A DNA stretch of 64,000 nucleotides from Ravibacter sp964562455 (GCA_964562455.1 CAZLTN010000008.1:38697-102696), one strand, 5' to 3'; counted from the first letter of the stretch, positions 17,634 through 27,088 are shown. Translations and numbers: made by a program. Notes: generated from the sequence alone by a model not told the origin.

Positions 17634-19418
17634 TTAAACCTGCCCCGCTATGCGAAGACCGGCAAGCTTCGCTTCAATCTCCTGCAGTTCCTCCATCATT
17701 TTAAGACGATAAGCTTCTGTCTGGTTGGTTATCACGGGAATCAGCTCCTTGTAATACTGGATCCCGTTTTGCAACTGCTCTTTAAACTTCGTGAAATATT
17801 TCAGCTTTTTATCGGTGAGGGTCTGCAGGTTCGTCTCTATATCTTTTTTGAGGTAATCCATATATAAATTCAGCTCATTGATAAACATATTCGAACGGCT
17901 GGCGTTCATCAGCAGGTTTACCTTGCCGTAAATATGCGCGACCATCTCATCGAGCGAGAATATCCTTGAAAAGTACGCCAGGTTAGGGCCCGGGCAGACC
18001 GCGACAGCAGTGGTATTCTTTTTCCTCGATATATCGTTCCTGATATACGCCGCAGTGACCAGGCCTTCGCAAAGACATAGCTTTTCCATTACCTCATCAG
18101 CCTGCTTCCGGTATTCTTCTTCCGACAGTCCAGCGTTCTGAAGCTGTTTCAGCTTGAGGGCCTGGTATTTTCTCGACGCGGTACAAATAGGTTCTTTTGT
18201 GAACTCTGTATTCGATACCAGGTATTTTTTTGTACAGGGGCTTCCCGGCCTGCCTTGCGCGATCCTTTCGAGCCGCTGTTTTTCCGCCGCACTGAACCGG
18301 AAATTATTGAACGGAACGCCCAAAGGCGATGAGCCGCTGATGTAATAGTCGTCTTTTCCGGCCTCAGCGAGCTGCAGCATCGTTTCGTCGTCGATATTGA
18401 CGGCTTCGGGTACGAGCAGGAAAGGGCTTCCCCAGCCGGTTGCATCGAGTTCATAATGTTCCAGCAGGAATCTGCTTTCCTCTGCAGTGCCGATCCCGCC
18501 CTGCACTGAAATCTTCATTTGCGGCGGTCGTGTGCATTCTATCCCTCTCTCTGAAAGCGCTTTCCGGTAAAGCCCGAACAGCTCCCCTATCATTTCGGTA
18601 CGCCTGATCTTGAATTCTTCCAGTATAGGCCCCAGAAGGTACCCTTCGGTAGCAAACGCGTGACCGCCGCAGTTAAGGCCGGACTCGATGCGGAACTCAG
18701 AAACCCATACTCCTTTCTTGGCCAGGAACTTTGCCTGGATAAGCGCTGAACGGTAGTCACTTACTTTCAGTATGACGCGTTTCCTGATATACCCCTGGTT
18801 GTCGGGAAAAAAGTCAGGAAAATTCTCCAGGTAGCTGTACAGCCGCGGGTTCATGCCGGCCGATAGCACTACCGACGATTCGAGCCTGCTGTCGGCAAAC
18901 CCTTTCAACGATTCCAGGGCATCGCTGTTGATCGCCTCTCCATCCTCGCCGTAATTCAGCTTGTCGACCTTTGCCATGATATTGACGTCGACCGCCCCCT
19001 TTTTCATCCTGCTTTTCAGATCGCTTTCCAATTCATCGCGTTTACTGCCCGGCTCCATTCCAAGCCATCGGGCGTATTCCTGCTTTAAAGAAGACGAATC
19101 GGGAAGCAGTTCGAAGTAGCGGGCAAGCTGGCCTCCCTCTGCCAGTTTCGAAGAACGGATTTGCTCAAAACGCTCGTCGATCAGCCCCTGCATCATGTCA
19201 AGATAGGCCGTAACCCTCTTCGAGCGGAAGCCCGGAATTTTATCGGAAACGGGTTCAAAGTGAAACCCCTCCTGATTTGCGTAGTGCTCGCGCATACGTT
19301 CCAGGAGAATATCGTCTACAATCGAAGCTACGGAAGAGATACCGAGGGGCGCTACCTTTACGGGTGTATCGACCGAATAGGCAAGCCCCAGCACTGGTAT
19401 ATGAAATGAATGAATCAT
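17634..19418 (-). CDS. Large conserved-looking protein of unknown function, possible FMN-type TIM barrel with Cys cluster
   Basis: 594 residues, no signal peptide. I do not recognise a named family. Seen: an N-terminal APLGISSVASIVDD; SGLNCGGHAF near 247-255; a glycine loop VQGGIGTAEESRFLL near 305-319, like the phosphate-binding loop of FMN barrels, followed by DATGWGSPFLLVPEAV. Cysteines at about 395, 412, 448, 450 and 475 (CLCEG; AVCPGPNLAYF) could bind a metal or Fe-S cluster. Residues about 515-590 are a long coiled-coil-like helix. Together these suggest a redox enzyme, by inference only. Flanked by a Bcr exporter and a Gfo/Idh gene on the same strand, 100-117 bases away. Confidence 0.75.
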   Translation of the reverse strand: MIHSFHIPVLGLAYSVDTPVKVAPLGISSVASIVDDILLERMREHYANQEGFHFEPVSDKIPGFRSKRVTAYLDMMQGLIDERFEQIRSSKLAEGGQLARYFELLPDSSSLKQEYARWLGMEPGSKRDELESDLKSRMKKGAVDVNIMAKVDKLNYGEDGEAINSDALESLKGFADSRLESSVVLSAGMNPRLYSYLENFPDFFPDNQGYIRKRVILKVSDYRSALIQAKFLAKKGVWVSEFRIESGLNCGGHAFATEGYLLGPILEEFKIRRTEMIGELFGLYRKALSERGIECTRPPQMKISVQGGIGTAEESRFLLEHYELDATGWGSPFLLVPEAVNIDDETMLQLAEAGKDDYYISGSSPLGVPFNNFRFSAAEKQRLERIAQGRPGSPCTKKYLVSNTEFTKEPICTASRKYQALKLKQLQNAGLSEEEYRKQADEVMEKLCLCEGLVTAAYIRNDISRKKNTTAVAVCPGPNLAYFSRIFSLDEMVAHIYGKVNLLMNASRSNMFINELNLYMDYLKKDIETNLQTLTDKKLKYFTKFKEQLQNGIQYYKELIPVITNQTEAYRLKMMEELQEIEAKLAGLRIAGQV

Positions 19419-19519
19419 ATCTGATTTAGTCTTGATAACAGGCAGCGAAGTACCTATTATCCTGCTTATTCGTCAATGACCAGGATCATAAATATATATG
19501 GGTGTTTTTCATGTAGGCA

Positions 19520-20743
19520 TCATACCGCTTCCATTTCTTCCGCCGTCTTCACGCTGGTCTGTCGCGGTGCAGCCCCCAATAGCGCGGATGCGGAAACTGC
19601 CAGTACAAGCATAACCGTAAACATCGTAACGGCGCTCTCGCCCTGTAGTGTCCCGATAGCTGCCGCGACGAGCGCGCCTGTTCCCATCCTCATAGCACCG
19701 CCCAACGCGGAGGCGCCGCCGGCATTTGCCGTAAACGGCGCCAGCGAAGCGGCTGTAGCATTAGGATTGATCAGGCCGCTCAGGAACATAATTGAAAAAA
19801 TACCGGCTCCCAGCCATTGGTAGCCTACACCCGGATAAAAATACACCAGCAGCACCGCAGCAAGGGTAACTGCGACCAGCGCCCGGGAAGCAACATTGGC
19901 TATCCGGATATAATGGAAATGCCTGGTGAGTATGCCGTTAAGATAGTTACCCGCAATCAGCCCGGTAGCATTCACGGCAAACAGGATCGAAAAGCTTGCC
20001 TTATCCAGCTTGTAGATCGTCAGGAATATAAAGGACGCCGAAGATACATAGGCAAACAGGATCGACATCGAAAGGCTTCCTGCCAGCGTATAAAACAGGA
20101 AGCTCCGGTTCTCCAGGATCTCAAAATAGCCGCGGCCTATTGCTTTTGCCCTGAGCCGGTTGTTGTGCATGTACCGGCTGGTCTCGGGAAGAAAAAAATA
20201 GATAAGCGCAATGACGAATAACGAGAAAAAAGTAAGAAAATAAAATATATAGTTCCAGTCGGCCTTTGCCAGGAAGAGGCTGCCAACGCTCGGTGCGATC
20301 AGGGGGGCTACACCCATTACCAGCATAATGGAGGAATAGACTTTAGCCCTTTCATTGGGTTCGTAAACATCGCTGATAACAGCATTTGAGGCCACCATTC
20401 CGACACACCCTCCCAAAGCCTGTAAAAGGCGCATACCGATCATGGTCCATATATCGGGAGACAACGCACAGCCGAGTGCTGCTATTGAATAGATAAACAA
20501 CCCGGTCAGCAGGGGCTTTTTACGACCATATTTGTCTACGATAGGACCATATAACAACTGTCCTGCCGCAATGCCGGCAAAATAGGAAGTCAGCGTAAAG
20601 GCTACATGCTTTTCGTCGGTGCCGAAATCTTCCGCTATCCTTCCGAAAGCCGGAAGATACATATCGATCGTAAAGGGACTAAGAGCGGCCAGAATACCGA
20701 GAAGAATAACTAGATATGTTTTGTTAATTTTAATTTGCGTCAT
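19520..20743 (-). CDS. MFS multidrug exporter, Bcr/CflA type
   Basis: 407 residues from the ATG at 20743; a TTG five codons upstream is possible. Twelve hydrophobic segments. The family opening is clear: LSPFTIDMYLPAFGRIAEDF, then QLLYGPIVDKYGRKKPLL (MFS motif A) and GMRLLQALGGCVGMVASNAV with APSVGSLF. Bcr/CflA proteins export drugs such as bicyclomycin and sulfonamides, or dipeptides, by proton antiport. Substrate here is unknown. Preceded by a 400-bp stretch without a clear gene. Confidence 0.9.
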   Translation of the reverse strand: MTQIKINKTYLVILLGILAALSPFTIDMYLPAFGRIAEDFGTDEKHVAFTLTSYFAGIAAGQLLYGPIVDKYGRKKPLLTGLFIYSIAALGCALSPDIWTMIGMRLLQALGGCVGMVASNAVISDVYEPNERAKVYSSIMLVMGVAPLIAPSVGSLFLAKADWNYIFYFLTFFSLFVIALIYFFLPETSRYMHNNRLRAKAIGRGYFEILENRSFLFYTLAGSLSMSILFAYVSSASFIFLTIYKLDKASFSILFAVNATGLIAGNYLNGILTRHFHYIRIANVASRALVAVTLAAVLLVYFYPGVGYQWLGAGIFSIMFLSGLINPNATAASLAPFTANAGGASALGGAMRMGTGALVAAAIGTLQGESAVTMFTVMLVLAVSASALLGAAPRQTSVKTAEEMEAV

Positions 20744-21143
20744 AGTAACAGGTTGCAAATGAAGTCATCTTTTTTAGAAACAATCGGCCTGGTTTTTTGT
20801 TCAGATTTTATGAAGATTCTCCGGGGAACAAGCTAAATTTTTCCCTGCCCTGACCTAAAGAAGGAACCCGCACAGAATGCCTCACGGAGGAGGATGCCGG
20901 CCCTATGGAGGACCAGACGATAAATAATCCGTCATATTTAGGCAACTTAGTCAACTCGCATACTTTATTTTTTTATATTCCGGCCGTCAATATTTATACG
21001 TCACTTAAAACTTCCCGGGACCTGAGCTTTTACGAGAGTGTCAGGAGCTTCTGAAGTTATCACCAGATGGAGACCAGCAACCATACAAACGGGGCGATTC
21101 CGAAAAGCCAGACGAGTAGGAAATTCACCTTAACTTTTCAATA
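20744..21143. other. Intergenic stretch without a convincing gene
   Basis: About 400 bases between the divergent Bcr and DUF805 genes. Only very short frames exist. The best is a minus-strand GTG-started 22-residue hydrophobic peptide at 21060-21128. No tRNA, terminator or clear -33/-7 pair was found. Confidence 0.5.
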
Positions 21144-21518
21144 ATGAACTGGTATTTAAAAGTACTCAAACAATACGCGGACTTCAATGGCAGGGCCCGC
21201 AGGCAGGAATACTGGATGTTCGTATTGTTTAACGTAATCTTTATGTTTGCGGCTAGCCTTCTGGACAAACTGTTAGGTCTGTCGGATCCCCTCACAGGTC
21301 TCGGCCCTCTCTACGGTTTGTACATCCTGGCCGTATTTATTCCCGGAATCGCGGTCGCGATCAGGAGGCTCCACGATATCGGAAAAAGTGGCTGGATGCT
21401 GCTGCTGGCGCTCATTCCCATTATCGGCGGTATCTGGCTGATTGTTTTAATGGTAAGAGAAGGCGACCGGGGCGATAATCAATACGGTCCCGATCCAAAA
21501 CCCCGTACCACGTTTTAA
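21144..21518 (+). CDS. DUF805 inner-membrane protein
   Basis: 124 residues. Opens with NWYLKVLKQYADFNGRARRQ and EYWMFVLFNVIF, the standard DUF805 start, then three to four membrane segments, RRLHDIGKSGWMLLLALIP, and the polar tail GDRGDNQYGPDP. Function of the family is not established. Similar to E. coli YhaH/YhaI in layout. Followed by 113 bases to the GH32 start. Confidence 0.9.
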   Translation: MNWYLKVLKQYADFNGRARRQEYWMFVLFNVIFMFAASLLDKLLGLSDPLTGLGPLYGLYILAVFIPGIAVAIRRLHDIGKSGWMLLLALIPIIGGIWLIVLMVREGDRGDNQYGPDPKPRTTF

Positions 21519-21631
21519 CTATATACGCTTTTTTTCTCATTACGGGCTGAAGGTGTCTAAAAAGTGCTCGCTAGCTGGAAATATTAGAGCGACAACTCCG
21601 CCTTTTGCATCGCAGCTCCTTTTATATCATA

Positions 21632-23326
21632 ATGTCAAAACGTTTCTCCCCTCCGGCAGGTCCCGAACAAATCACCGGGTATTTAAAGAATTTGTCCTGG
21701 GTATTTGTTTTCCTTGTATTGAATGCCGCCGCACAGCCGCGGGTTATCGATATCAAAGTCACCGGCGCCTATCTCAACCTGCCCGTCAGCCAGAAAGCGG
21801 AGCGAAAGAAAATGACTTTTGAAACGGCCGGAAAACATGATCGCGATTTTGTAATCCGCCTCTCCGACACCCCGGAGTACTGGGTTTTCTGTGATGTGCG
21901 GGCATACAAAGGACAGACTATACAAATCAGGTATGAGGGGGACCCTGCCGGACTGGGTAAGATTTATCAAAGCAATGAGCCAAACGGTTCGTCACAGTTC
22001 TACAGGGAAAGCAACCGCCCCCAACTCCATTTTACCTCAAGGGTTGGCTGGCTCAACGATCCTAACGGGCTCGTATATTATGACGGTGAATACCATCTTT
22101 TTTATCAACACAACCCCTATGAACGCGAATGGGAGAACATGCATTGGGGACATGCAGTCAGTAAGGACCTGGTCCACTGGCAGGAGCTGCCCATAGCGCT
22201 CTACCCCGATCAGCATGGCACGGCGTTTTCGGGGTCTGCGGTCATTGACTATAACAACACATCGGGGCTGGGGTCCGGGAAAAACCCGGCGATGGTTGTT
22301 CTTTATACCGCCGACGCCCCCGAAAAGCAGGTACAGTGCCTTGCATACAGCCTTGACAAAGGGCGCTCCTGGAGAACTTACGATAAGAATCCCGTAATAG
22401 ACTCGAAAGCCCGATGGGGCACCAAAGACACCCGAGACCCGAAAGTGTTCTGGCACGAGCCAATAAAAAAATGGGTAATGGTGCTCCATGAGCGCGACGG
22501 GCATTCTGTATACAACTCTTCAAACCTGAAAGACTGGACATTCGAAAGTCATATTTCCGGATTCTGGGAGTGTCCTGAATTGTTCGAGCTGCCCGTCGAC
22601 GGGGATCCCCGCCGGAAGATGTGGGTGATGTACGGAGCATCAGGTACCTACATGCTTGGGGATTTTGACGGTAAAAAGTTTACCCCTGTCAGCGGAAAAC
22701 ATCAAAATGCCAATGGCGCCATTTATGCTGCCCAGACATTTACCAATATCCCTGTCAGCGACGGCCGGCGTATTCAGATCGGCTGGGACCAGATCGACAA
22801 TCCCGGCATGCCGTTTAAATCGCAGATGAGCCTGCCTACCGAGCTGACCCTGAAAACGACTTCCAACGGGGTAAGGCTCTTCAGCAAACCCGTAAAGGAG
22901 GTAGACCTGCTTCAGGGACCGGCCCTTGTTACGAAAAAAAATCTGACAGCCGCTGAAGCAACGCAGTTGTTGCAACCTTATAATAACAACGCCACGCTGC
23001 GCATCCGTACTACAATAGCACTTTCTCACGCGACTTTGGCGGGGCTGAACCTCTACGGACAGCAGTTGATACGTTATAATATGAGCCCGAACACGCTGAA
23101 CGGAACTTTCTATTCTCCGCCCGAAATGACGTCAATGGAATTTACCGCTGACATCATTATCGATAAAACCTCGGTAGAAGTGTTCATAAACGACGGACAT
23201 TTCTCTTACTGTATCGAGCGCCTGCCTGAAACAGGTAATAAGGAAGGATTCCTTTTCCACGGAAAGCATGCTTTTGAAATTAAGAACCTGGAAGTATACC
23301 CGATGAAATCAATCTGGGAACGATAG
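21632..23326 (+). CDS. Glycoside hydrolase family 32 (levanase/inulinase/sucrose hydrolase type)
   Basis: 564 residues from the ATG at 21632 (a TTG at 21605 is less likely). A hydrophobic segment ending in VLNAAAQ acts as an export signal. The five-bladed propeller carries the GH32 triad: Asp143 in WLNDPNG (nucleophile), Asp269 in RDPK (transition-state stabiliser) and Glu313 in ECPE (acid/base), plus FSGSAVIDY. A C-terminal beta-sandwich follows (about 430-560). About 110 extra residues precede the propeller. It cleaves beta-fructosides; fructan versus sucrose cannot be told. No SusCD pair is next to it. Confidence 0.92.
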   Translation: MSKRFSPPAGPEQITGYLKNLSWVFVFLVLNAAAQPRVIDIKVTGAYLNLPVSQKAERKKMTFETAGKHDRDFVIRLSDTPEYWVFCDVRAYKGQTIQIRYEGDPAGLGKIYQSNEPNGSSQFYRESNRPQLHFTSRVGWLNDPNGLVYYDGEYHLFYQHNPYEREWENMHWGHAVSKDLVHWQELPIALYPDQHGTAFSGSAVIDYNNTSGLGSGKNPAMVVLYTADAPEKQVQCLAYSLDKGRSWRTYDKNPVIDSKARWGTKDTRDPKVFWHEPIKKWVMVLHERDGHSVYNSSNLKDWTFESHISGFWECPELFELPVDGDPRRKMWVMYGASGTYMLGDFDGKKFTPVSGKHQNANGAIYAAQTFTNIPVSDGRRIQIGWDQIDNPGMPFKSQMSLPTELTLKTTSNGVRLFSKPVKEVDLLQGPALVTKKNLTAAEATQLLQPYNNNATLRIRTTIALSHATLAGLNLYGQQLIRYNMSPNTLNGTFYSPPEMTSMEFTADIIIDKTSVEVFINDGHFSYCIERLPETGNKEGFLFHGKHAFEIKNLEVYPMKSIWER

Positions 23327-23353
23327 GCTTTTCTGACTGATCGGTTTACTGAT

Positions 23354-23361
23354 TACCTTTG
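23354..23361 (+). promoter_or_regulatory. Candidate -7 box directly before the EamA gene
   Basis: TACCTTTG matches TAnnTTTG and ends 7 bases before the ATG at 23369, which again predicts a leaderless or nearly leaderless transcript. Confidence 0.4.
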
Positions 23362-23368
23362 CAGCCTT

Positions 23369-24265
23369 ATGCAAAGTCAGAAAGTAAAAGGTTACATAGC
23401 GGCGGCAATATCGGCGATTTCATTCGGCCTTATCCCACTTTTTGTAGTACCCGTAAAAAAAGCGGGCATCTCAATGGATGTCACGCTTTTTTACCGTTTT
23501 TTCCTTGGAGGCGTCATGATCGCGCTTTATATGGTTACGCGCGGCATATCGCTCCGGCTGCACCGGTCCGACGTTCCGAAACTCGCGGCCATGGGTGTAT
23601 TTTACGCGCTGTCTTCCGAATTCCTTTTCCAGGGCTATGATCTCCTGACGGTCGGGATCGCTTCCACGCTCATTTACACTTATCCGATTATTATCGCCGT
23701 GATATTGTATTTCGGCTTCGGCGAGCAGATTTCTCCGGCAGCGAAACTATCCATCGTCCTGGCGACAGCCGGCGTCTTCTGCATGAGCTGGGAAGGGGGT
23801 AATCTGGAATTTAACCTGTATGGTGTAATTATCGTCATGCTGGGCTCGCTTGCGTATGCTTTGTATATGCTGATGGTCAACCGCGGCAACCTGAAAGTCA
23901 GAGGCGTATCGCTGACATGCTACTCTCTTTTGTTTTCGTCTGCCTTTTATGCAGTCAAAACTCTTATAACGGGACAGAGTTTTCTTCTTCCCTCTACCTA
24001 CTGGCTGGGCTTCATAGGCGGTTTTTCACTCATTACCACGGTCATTTCGGTGCTTGCGATGGTGATTGCCATCCAACTGATAGATTCTACGCCTACTGCA
24101 GTGCTGGGGGCGCTGGAGCCGGTGGTAGCGGTATGGATAGCCATCATTTTTTTCGGAGAAATAGTTACCTGGAACCTCATTGCCGGAGTGGTCCTGATCA
24201 TTTCTGCCTTGTTGGTTAATATCCTGGGAGCCCGCATCAGGACTTTAAGAAGCAAATACCTGTAA
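23369..24265 (+). CDS. EamA/DMT-family transporter
   Basis: 298 residues with about ten membrane segments arranged as two EamA halves. Opening IAAAISAISFGLIPLFVVP, then TLIYTYPIIIAVILYFGFGE, and in the second half LGALEPVVAVWIAIIFFGE, all typical of drug/metabolite exporters. Substrate unknown. The last about 50 bases of this gene and 45 bases beyond it are copied in inverted orientation inside the next gene (see the 95-bp repeat); the C-terminus here (RIRTLRSKYL) looks natural, so this copy is taken as the original. Confidence 0.9.
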   Translation: MQSQKVKGYIAAAISAISFGLIPLFVVPVKKAGISMDVTLFYRFFLGGVMIALYMVTRGISLRLHRSDVPKLAAMGVFYALSSEFLFQGYDLLTVGIASTLIYTYPIIIAVILYFGFGEQISPAAKLSIVLATAGVFCMSWEGGNLEFNLYGVIIVMLGSLAYALYMLMVNRGNLKVRGVSLTCYSLLFSSAFYAVKTLITGQSFLLPSTYWLGFIGGFSLITTVISVLAMVIAIQLIDSTPTAVLGALEPVVAVWIAIIFFGEIVTWNLIAGVVLIISALLVNILGARIRTLRSKYL

Positions 24266-24310
24266 TACAGGAGCGCTGTTATCAACTTTCCGGAACAAGT
24301 CGCTTTTTTC
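24216..24310 (+). repeat. 95-bp inverted repeat, left arm
   Basis: Bases 24216-24310 are the exact reverse complement of 24764-24858, 95 of 95 positions by eye. This arm covers the end of the EamA gene and its 3' flank and is likely the source copy. Confidence 0.95.
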
Positions 24311-24351
24311 ATTATTCCTGCTTAAATTTAAGGTATCAATATCGTGTAACT

Positions 24352-24928
24352 ATGGAACTTCCACTAAAAATAAGAACCGTAGCAGGACTTACAGACGAAA
24401 TGTTTTTTGATCTCTGCCAAGCCAATTCCCAATTAAACCTGGAAAGAGACCGGCATGGAAATATCGTAGTTATGGCACCTACCGGATCTGATACAGGGAA
24501 TTATAATTTCGAATTGAGTTTTCAACTTGGTATTTGGAACCGGAAAACCGGAGCCGGTTATGTATTCGATTCATCGACAGGTTTTATGCTTCCCGACGGA
24601 GCAGTGAGGTCGCCCGATGCATCCTGGATCGCCAAAGAACGGTGGGAAAGTCTTTCGCATGAAGAACGCAGCAGGTTTGCCCCCATTACGCCTGATCTTG
24701 TCATCGAAGTCAGGTCAGAAAGCGACAGCTTGAAAGAGCTGCAGGAAAAGATGGAAGAATACCGAAAAAAGCGACTTGTTCCGGAAAGTTGATAACAGCG
24801 CTCCTGTATTACAGGTATTTGCTTCTTAAAGTCCTGATGCGGGCTCCCAGGATATTAAAGACGAAGAAAAGCTGAGGTTATCGGGAGAAGAAGTAATGCC
24901 CGGACTGGAAGTGGATCCCGGATGGTGA
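24352..24928 (+). pseudogene. Uma2-family (DUF820) restriction-endonuclease-like protein, interrupted
   Basis: The frame from ATG 24352 reads as a Uma2 protein with the PD-(D/E)xK-like core: SPDASWIAKERW, then TPDLVIEVRSESDSLKELQ. At EEYRKK (about residue 140) it enters the 95-bp inverted copy of the EamA end and stops at 24792 after 146 residues. Right after that copy, 24857-24928 reads in another frame as the normal family C-terminus: KDEEKLRLSGEEVMPG, ending in GW and TGA. So the gene was broken by replacement of its segment of about 30 residues, or the assembly is wrong here. The core active-site residues lie before the break. Confidence 0.8.
24764..24858 (-). repeat. 95-bp inverted repeat, right arm (inserted copy)
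   Basis: Exact reverse complement of 24216-24310. It interrupts the Uma2 frame; Uma2-like sequence is found on both sides. The arms are 453 bases apart. Confidence 0.95.
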
Positions 24929-24963
24929 AAAGCCCGGCCACACACTGATGCAGCCGGTCTTTT
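24928..24963. terminator. Hairpin between convergent Uma2 remnant and M3 peptidase
   Basis: Bases 24928-24938 pair with 24953-24963 (11 bp, one mismatch, 14-nt loop). The stem begins with AAAA and ends with TTTT, and T-rich sequence follows on the plus strand, so it may terminate in both directions. Confidence 0.6.
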
Positions 24964-24973
24964 GATTATTTTT

Positions 24974-27088
24974 CTAATTCAACCCCCTCTTTTTCATAAG
25001 ATGCACCGGATCAGGATCGGCGCCTCTGAAAAGGCGATAAAGCTCTGCAGGCTTACCGGTATTGCCGCGCTCGAGGATGTTCTTCCTGAAAGAGGCGGCG
25101 GTAGACTGATCGAATAACGATTTCTCTTTGAATGCGGCAAATGCATCGGTATCAAGGACTCCCGCCCAGATGTAGCTGTAATACCCGGCAGAATAGCCCC
25201 CGGAAAAAATGTGCTGAAAGTAAGTGCTCCTGTATCGCGGGATAATTTCGTCTATCAGCCCGATCTTCTTCATTGAAGCAGCTTCAAATTCGTTGGCACC
25301 CGCCGTAATGGGTTGTGTCTGCGTATGATAATCCAGATCGAGAAATGAAGCTGCCAGGTATTCTACCGTCGCAAATCCCTGGTCGAATGTCCCGGCTTTA
25401 TCCAGCTTGCTGATCAGCTCGTCGGGTATCGCCTTGCCGGTCTGGTAGTGCATGGCGTATGTTTTGAGCACTTCCGGGTCTGCCGCCCAGTTTTCCATCA
25501 CCTGCGAGGGAAGCTCAACAAAATCACGCGAGACGTTTGTACCCGCCAATCCCCTGTAAGTTACATTGGAAAGCAAGCCGTGCAGCGCGTGGCCAAACTC
25601 GTGGAACAGAGTCGACGCCTCATCGAAAGTAAGGAGCGACGGCTTGTCGCCTACGGGCTTTGTGAAGTTACAGACAATGGAAATTACAGGCGCATACCGC
25701 TTGCCGTCTTTGGTCGACTGCGGCCGGTATGACGTCATCCAGGCCCCTCCCCTTTTGGAAGCCCGCGGGAAAAAGTCCGCATACAATACGCCCAGGTGGG
25801 AACCGTCTTTATCCAGCACCTCGTATACTTCCACTTCTTCATGGTATACGGGCACATTATTCAATCTCTTGAATGTCAATCCGTAAAGCTTGTGTGCCAC
25901 ATCAAATGCTCCTTCCCGTACCTTTTCCAGGCTGAAGTAGGGCTTCACTTCCTCCTCGTCGATGGCGTAACGCTTCTGGCGGATTTTCTCGGTATAATAT
26001 CTCCAATCGTAGGGTTCCGGCTTAAAGGTCGCTCCCGAAGCCGCTATCTCCTTTGCTATATCGGCCGACTCCACCTTTGATTTGCTCAAAGCCGGCTTCC
26101 ATAAGTCATTCAACAGTTTATAAACATTCTCCGGATTTTCGGCCATAGCCTCCTCCAGTACATAAGCAGCATGGGTAGGATACCCGAGCAGCTTCGCCTT
26201 TTCCAGACGGAGGTTTGCAATCTTGATCAGTATGGACTTGTTATCCTTGTCGTTTCCGTTATCCCCCCTGTTCTTATACGCTTCCCAGATCTTCTTCCTG
26301 AGCTCCCGGTTATCGGCAAACTGCAGGAAAGGCATCACGCTGGGGTTGGACAACGTAAATATCCATTTTCCATCTTTTCCTTTTGCTTTGGCAGTTTCGG
26401 CCGCCGCCGCTATCAATCCCGGAGATAGTCCGGCCAGATCGGCTTCATTTTCCACGACCAGTTCGAATGCATTCGTTTCCGCCAGCAGGTTCTGTCCAAA
26501 CTCCAGGGTCAGCACCGACAGCTCTGCATTGATACTCTTCAATTTTTCCTTATCGGCGTCGCTCAGGTTAGCTCCGTTCCTGACGAAGTTTTTGTAGATC
26601 ATTTCCAGCAGACGCTCCTGCTCTTCATTCAGCCCAACCCCTTCGCGGGCATCCCACACCGCCTTAACCCTGGCAAAGAGCTTGGGATTCAGGCTGATGT
26701 TATCGCGGTGAGCTGACAGCCGGGGCGCCAGCTCCTTGGCAAGTGCCTGTATACTGTCGTTGGTATGGGCAGAATTCAGGTTGTTAAAAACCGCCGAAAC
26801 CTGGTTTAACAAAAGCCCTGAATTATCGTACGCTACAATCGTATTTTCGAAGGTAGGCGATTCGGAATTGTCGGCTATGGCATCAATTTCCTTATTGTGC
26901 TGAATCAGCGCCTCTTCATAAGCCGGTTTATAGTGTTCAAACCTGATCTGGTCGAAGGGCGGCACCTCGAAGGGCGTCTGGTAGGATTTAAGAAACGGGT
27001 TGGACGAATCAGTTTTTTCTGATTTACCGCAACCCATAAAAGCAACACTCATAGATAAAGCAACGGGGAAAAATCTGTTTAAATGCAT
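24974..27088 (-). CDS. dcp: M3-family peptidyl-dipeptidase, lipoprotein (Dcp-like)
   Basis: 704 residues from the ATG at 27088, which gives a lipoprotein signal ending in FMGCGKSEK; the upstream in-frame start at 27121 would precede it with 11 unlikely residues. The zinc motif HEFGH is at 496-500 and the third ligand is probably Glu525. GAWMTSYRPQSTKDGKR and YSAGYYSYIWAGVLDTDAF are typical of Dcp/oligopeptidase A. It removes C-terminal dipeptides from peptides, here at the cell envelope. Preceded by the clpB terminator. Confidence 0.93.
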   Translation of the reverse strand: MHLNRFFPVALSMSVAFMGCGKSEKTDSSNPFLKSYQTPFEVPPFDQIRFEHYKPAYEEALIQHNKEIDAIADNSESPTFENTIVAYDNSGLLLNQVSAVFNNLNSAHTNDSIQALAKELAPRLSAHRDNISLNPKLFARVKAVWDAREGVGLNEEQERLLEMIYKNFVRNGANLSDADKEKLKSINAELSVLTLEFGQNLLAETNAFELVVENEADLAGLSPGLIAAAAETAKAKGKDGKWIFTLSNPSVMPFLQFADNRELRKKIWEAYKNRGDNGNDKDNKSILIKIANLRLEKAKLLGYPTHAAYVLEEAMAENPENVYKLLNDLWKPALSKSKVESADIAKEIAASGATFKPEPYDWRYYTEKIRQKRYAIDEEEVKPYFSLEKVREGAFDVAHKLYGLTFKRLNNVPVYHEEVEVYEVLDKDGSHLGVLYADFFPRASKRGGAWMTSYRPQSTKDGKRYAPVISIVCNFTKPVGDKPSLLTFDEASTLFHEFGHALHGLLSNVTYRGLAGTNVSRDFVELPSQVMENWAADPEVLKTYAMHYQTGKAIPDELISKLDKAGTFDQGFATVEYLAASFLDLDYHTQTQPITAGANEFEAASMKKIGLIDEIIPRYRSTYFQHIFSGGYSAGYYSYIWAGVLDTDAFAAFKEKSLFDQSTAASFRKNILERGNTGKPAELYRLFRGADPDPVHLMKKRGLN

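Noticed and set aside
20883..20930. Short glycine-rich 16-residue frame
   Set aside because: Too short, no conservation evidence and no regulatory signal.
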